Assembly: GCA_003219345.1 (NCBI GenBank)
Contig: QHOP01000182.1
Span: 1-23,533, forward strand
From: Verrucomicrobiota bacterium
Lineage (GTDB): Bacteria > Verrucomicrobiota > Verrucomicrobiia > Limisphaerales > AV2
DNA length: 23,533 nucleotides
Reading direction: 5' to 3'
A program made the translations under genes and the position numbers. This document shows positions 21,128-23,533 of the stretch, in pieces. The notes beneath the pieces are model-generated. The model was not told the origin of the DNA. It saw nothing but the letters and a program-made list of their open reading frames with translations, and did not search any database. Each line of letters starts with the position of its first letter. Position 1 is the stretch's first letter.

Positions 21128-23262
21128 AGCAGTCTTGTCCGCAGCGGGTTTCCGCCCTTACCGCTCGCAATGATCAAGTCTTCCCGCCCGTCGCCGTCCA
21201 CGTCGTACCACGCGACGCCGGGGCCGAGCTGGCTGAGGCGGTTGGGCAAGAGAGGTTGGCGCGCAAAGTCGTCGAACTGTTCTTCATGGTGTGTGTGGCG
21301 CAGCAATTCGCTGGCGTCTTGAAAGAGCGTTGGCTTCTCTGCTTCTTTGCCAGGACCGCTTCGCGCGATGTCACTGGCTGCGGACTCGTCGATCTCATAA
21401 GCATGATTCGGCGAGCAATTGCGCACGACGCTCCGAGCGCCACTTCGCCAGATCACTTCAATGGTGAGATTGGACGAACTCCCGGCAGCAAAAACCCGCA
21501 TCGGATCGTCGCCGGACATGTAACGACCGCCACAAATCGCCTCCTGGCTTTGAGTGACCGGTCCGCCATAAACCTTGATTTTGGCTCCGATGCCTTGCGT
21601 ATTCGGCGATTTGCCGCGCAAACGCACCGCCAGCCGCGGTGCGGCGGTTTCGTTGCGGTAAATCAGCACTGGACCATTCAAGCAATTGACCACGACATCC
21701 AGGTCCCCGTCATTGTCCAGATCCGCCAGCGCCATTCCGTTGGAGACTTCGACAGAATCGAATCCCCATTCCCCGCCCGTTTCCCGGAAAGTCAGGTCGT
21801 GTTGGTTGCGAAAGGCGATGTTCGGGGTTGCCAAACGAGGAAACAGCGGAAGCGTTTTGCGGCTTTCATCCACGGAGAGTTTTCCCATGTGTTTAATGCG
21901 CTCCTTTGCGTCCATGTCGTCCACATTGTGCGCGAAGCCGTTGCTGATCAATATGTCCTCCCAGCCGTCGAGGTCCACATCCAGGAATACGCAACCCCAC
22001 GTCCATTCCGAGCCGGCCACTCCGGCGAAATTGGCGATCTCCGCATAAGTGCCATCGCCGCGGTTCAGAAGGAGCGTGTTGCGCCGGATTTGAAACCGGC
22101 TGTCAATGTCGCCCGGCAGTCGCGGTTGCGGATGCATGGTTCCTTTCTGGGTCAGTACAAAACGGTGCTGGCGGCTCAACATGTCCGTCACGAGAAAATC
22201 GTCGTATCCATCGCGATCGATGTCAGCAAAATCAGCTCCCATCGAGAAATAACTCGACGATCGCAACGCCCGACGGTTCAGGGCGTGGAAATGTCCGCGG
22301 CCGTCGTTGATCCAACATCGGTCCGGGGTGAAGGCATCATTGCAGACGTAAATATCCGGAAACCCATCGCCGTTGATGTCCCGAAACAACACGGACAACC
22401 CCTGGTCCCACGGCGCCTGCGCCAGCGGTTTGCCGTCTTCGTCGAGAAATGTCCCGTCGGTCCACGAGACCGGTGCGAACTTTCCTTTGCCGTTGTTCAA
22501 ATAAAGAACGTCTGGCTCGCCCAATTCAAACATCGTTCCATCGATGATCCTGATGCGCTTGGCGTAACGTCCGCGGACTACCGGCTGGCCGTTGAGGTAG
22601 GAAACGTTGAGCGCGCCGCCACTGCGCAGAATCGAGGTCGCACCGTAATTGGCGACGTAAAGGTCCAGCGTCCCATTGCCATCAACATCGGCCAACGCCA
22701 TGGACGTGCTGCCCAATTGGGAAACCAACCCCGCGGCGGCCGTGGCATTCGTAAAATGACTGTGGCCGTCATTCAAGAAGCAGGCATTCGGCCCTCCCAT
22801 CGAGGTGACCAGCAGATCCAGATAACCGTCTCCGTTTATGTCGGCAAAGACCGCGCCGGTGGAAGTCTGATTCGGGCAGGCCACGCCTGCTTCTTCGGTG
22901 ACGTCTTGGAACTTCCAGTTGCCGAGGTTTTTGTAGAGCGCGTTCGTTCCGTTTAAATTGCACAGATAAACGTCACAAAGGCCGTCGCGGTCATAGTCTC
23001 CCAGCGCAACGCCCGAACCATTCATCAGGTTGGCATTGGTCATCGCCCGCTCGTCCGGCAGCGTGTTGGTGAAATTTACCCCCGTCACTCCGGACGGCAG
23101 GAGGGTGAAGCCCGTTTTGCCCGAGGCGGGAATCCGAAGCGGTGCAACGCGGAACCCGTCGCCTTTCTGCCAGGCCAGGGAACCGCCGCCAGCCGCCAGG
23201 ACGCCGGTTACCGTTCCAACGGCCAAAAGCGCGGTCCAAATACTTCTCTGCTCAAATCCCAT
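21121..23262 (-). CDS. N-terminal part of a split large FG-GAP/ASPIC protein
   Basis: 713 residues from ATG 23262. A signal peptide or anchor (WTALLAVGTVTGVLAAGG) is followed by eight calcium-loop repeats, among them DYDRDGLCDVYLCNLNG, DINGDGYLDLLVTSMGG, DVDGNGTLDLYVANYG, DIDRDGYDDFLVTDM, DVDLDGWEDILISNG and DVDGDGREDLIIASG. An ASPIC/UnbV-like domain (GIGAKIKVYGG, then EVIWRSGARSVV) lies at about 555-630. The last residues NPLRTRLLC look non-native, and the frame ends at a TGA overlapping the next frame by seven bases. An intact gene would span 19688-23262 and make a protein near 1,190 residues. A TTG at 23280 is an alternative start. Confidence 0.82.
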   Translation of the reverse strand: MGFEQRSIWTALLAVGTVTGVLAAGGGSLAWQKGDGFRVAPLRIPASGKTGFTLLPSGVTGVNFTNTLPDERAMTNANLMNGSGVALGDYDRDGLCDVYLCNLNGTNALYKNLGNWKFQDVTEEAGVACPNQTSTGAVFADINGDGYLDLLVTSMGGPNACFLNDGHSHFTNATAAAGLVSQLGSTSMALADVDGNGTLDLYVANYGATSILRSGGALNVSYLNGQPVVRGRYAKRIRIIDGTMFELGEPDVLYLNNGKGKFAPVSWTDGTFLDEDGKPLAQAPWDQGLSVLFRDINGDGFPDIYVCNDAFTPDRCWINDGRGHFHALNRRALRSSSYFSMGADFADIDRDGYDDFLVTDMLSRQHRFVLTQKGTMHPQPRLPGDIDSRFQIRRNTLLLNRGDGTYAEIANFAGVAGSEWTWGCVFLDVDLDGWEDILISNGFAHNVDDMDAKERIKHMGKLSVDESRKTLPLFPRLATPNIAFRNQHDLTFRETGGEWGFDSVEVSNGMALADLDNDGDLDVVVNCLNGPVLIYRNETAAPRLAVRLRGKSPNTQGIGAKIKVYGGPVTQSQEAICGGRYMSGDDPMRVFAAGSSSNLTIEVIWRSGARSVVRNCSPNHAYEIDESAASDIARSGPGKEAEKPTLFQDASELLRHTHHEEQFDDFARQPLLPNRLSQLGPGVAWYDVDGDGREDLIIASGKGGNPLRTRLLC

Positions 23263-23325
23263 TCGGCCGGAAATGATCAAATGTCAGCTCAGGTTGGCAA
23301 AAGGAAATAGGGTGATTTCACAAAG

Positions 23326-23353
23326 ACCCTAGCTTCCACGTGCTTGGTGACAA
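23326..23353 (-). promoter_or_regulatory. Possible promoter of the large FG-GAP gene
   Basis: On the minus strand TTGTCA (23348-23353) and TAGGGT (23326-23331) are spaced by 16 bases, about 65 bases upstream of the ATG. The -10 match is poor, so this is tentative. Confidence 0.25.
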
Positions 23354-23533
23354 GCCGATTCACGCAGCTTTTTCCATCACTGCAAGGCACGAAAGTCAGC
23401 CGGGGCACCTCGCTAAACGATTGAAACGGACGCGCAACACGCTACAGTAGGCATTTTGATGGGTCGCCACGAGCAACGCCAAGCCCGGAAAAGTGCAACG
23501 AATGAAGTTGCACGAAAGATGCCGGTGTCATGG
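23354..23533. other. Non-coding end of window
   Basis: No recognisable gene. A plus-strand frame opens at ATG 23459 and runs 25 codons to the window edge (MGRHEQRQARKS onward); it could be the start of a divergent gene but has no recognisable features. GTGCAAC (23493-23499) and GTTGCAC (23507-23513) form a seven-base-pair inverted repeat with a seven-base loop, a possible operator or hairpin. Confidence 0.4.

Noticed and set aside
21256..22956. 566-codon plus-strand frame opposite the FG-GAP gene
   Set aside because: Long antisense frame produced by the repetitive Asp/Gly codons of the minus-strand propeller; its residues show no fold signature.
23459..23533. A new gene starting at ATG 23459 and leaving the window
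   Set aside because: Only 25 codons visible, no ribosome binding site and no recognisable sequence; too little to call.

Overview
The window is moderately GC-rich, gene-dense bacterial DNA. It most resembles Verrucomicrobiota, and within that the Pedosphaera/Limisphaerales side. The reasons are several ECF sigma-factor loci with family-specific companions, a sigma factor carrying a long membrane/coiled-coil/sensor tail, very large FG-GAP plus ASPIC/UnbV proteins, a CXXCH cytochrome with a TPR tail, and short palindromic repeats scattered between and inside genes. This placement is inferred from gene content; no marker phylogeny was possible. No tRNA, rRNA, CRISPR array or transposase was seen.

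Layout. 11-2392 (minus): a promoter and ribosomal protein S21 with a TTG start, then an intrinsic terminator, then a TIM-barrel sugar-phosphate isomerase/epimerase-like gene overlapping a flippase-like (UPF0104/LPG-synthase-TM) membrane protein. 2516-4333 (plus): a small unknown protein, then an ECF sigma / membrane protein / LTPEQ-repeat protein operon. 4366-5775 (minus): a long-form NfeD membrane serine protease. 5934-8799 (minus): a halogenase-like FAD enzyme and a radical SAM enzyme, probably one operon. 8969-12786 (plus): a secreted secretin/STN-like protein, an ECF sigma factor, an anti-sigma-like membrane protein, and a 539-residue sigma factor fused to membrane, coiled-coil, pilin-like and STN-like parts. 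12829-14322 (minus): an asparagine-synthetase-like enzyme. 14514-19593 (plus): a membrane pentaheme cytochrome with a frameshifted TPR tail, a GNAT acetyltransferase and a CRTAC1-type FG-GAP/ASPIC protein. 19688-23262 (minus): a giant FG-GAP/ASPIC protein split into two overlapping reading frames.

Three signals stand out. First, palindromic repeats sit in frame inside two enzyme genes (radical SAM and asparagine-synthetase-like), at points where the conserved protein would otherwise be continuous, much like Rickettsia palindromic elements. Second, the fused sigma factor carries on one chain domains that appear as separate neighbouring genes just upstream, which suggests a one-protein version of FecA/FecR/FecI-like signalling. 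Third, several genes are broken or mis-started, and each could be restored by one added base in an A tract or one added copy of a heptamer repeat. That could be natural decay or phase variation, or indel errors in the assembly.
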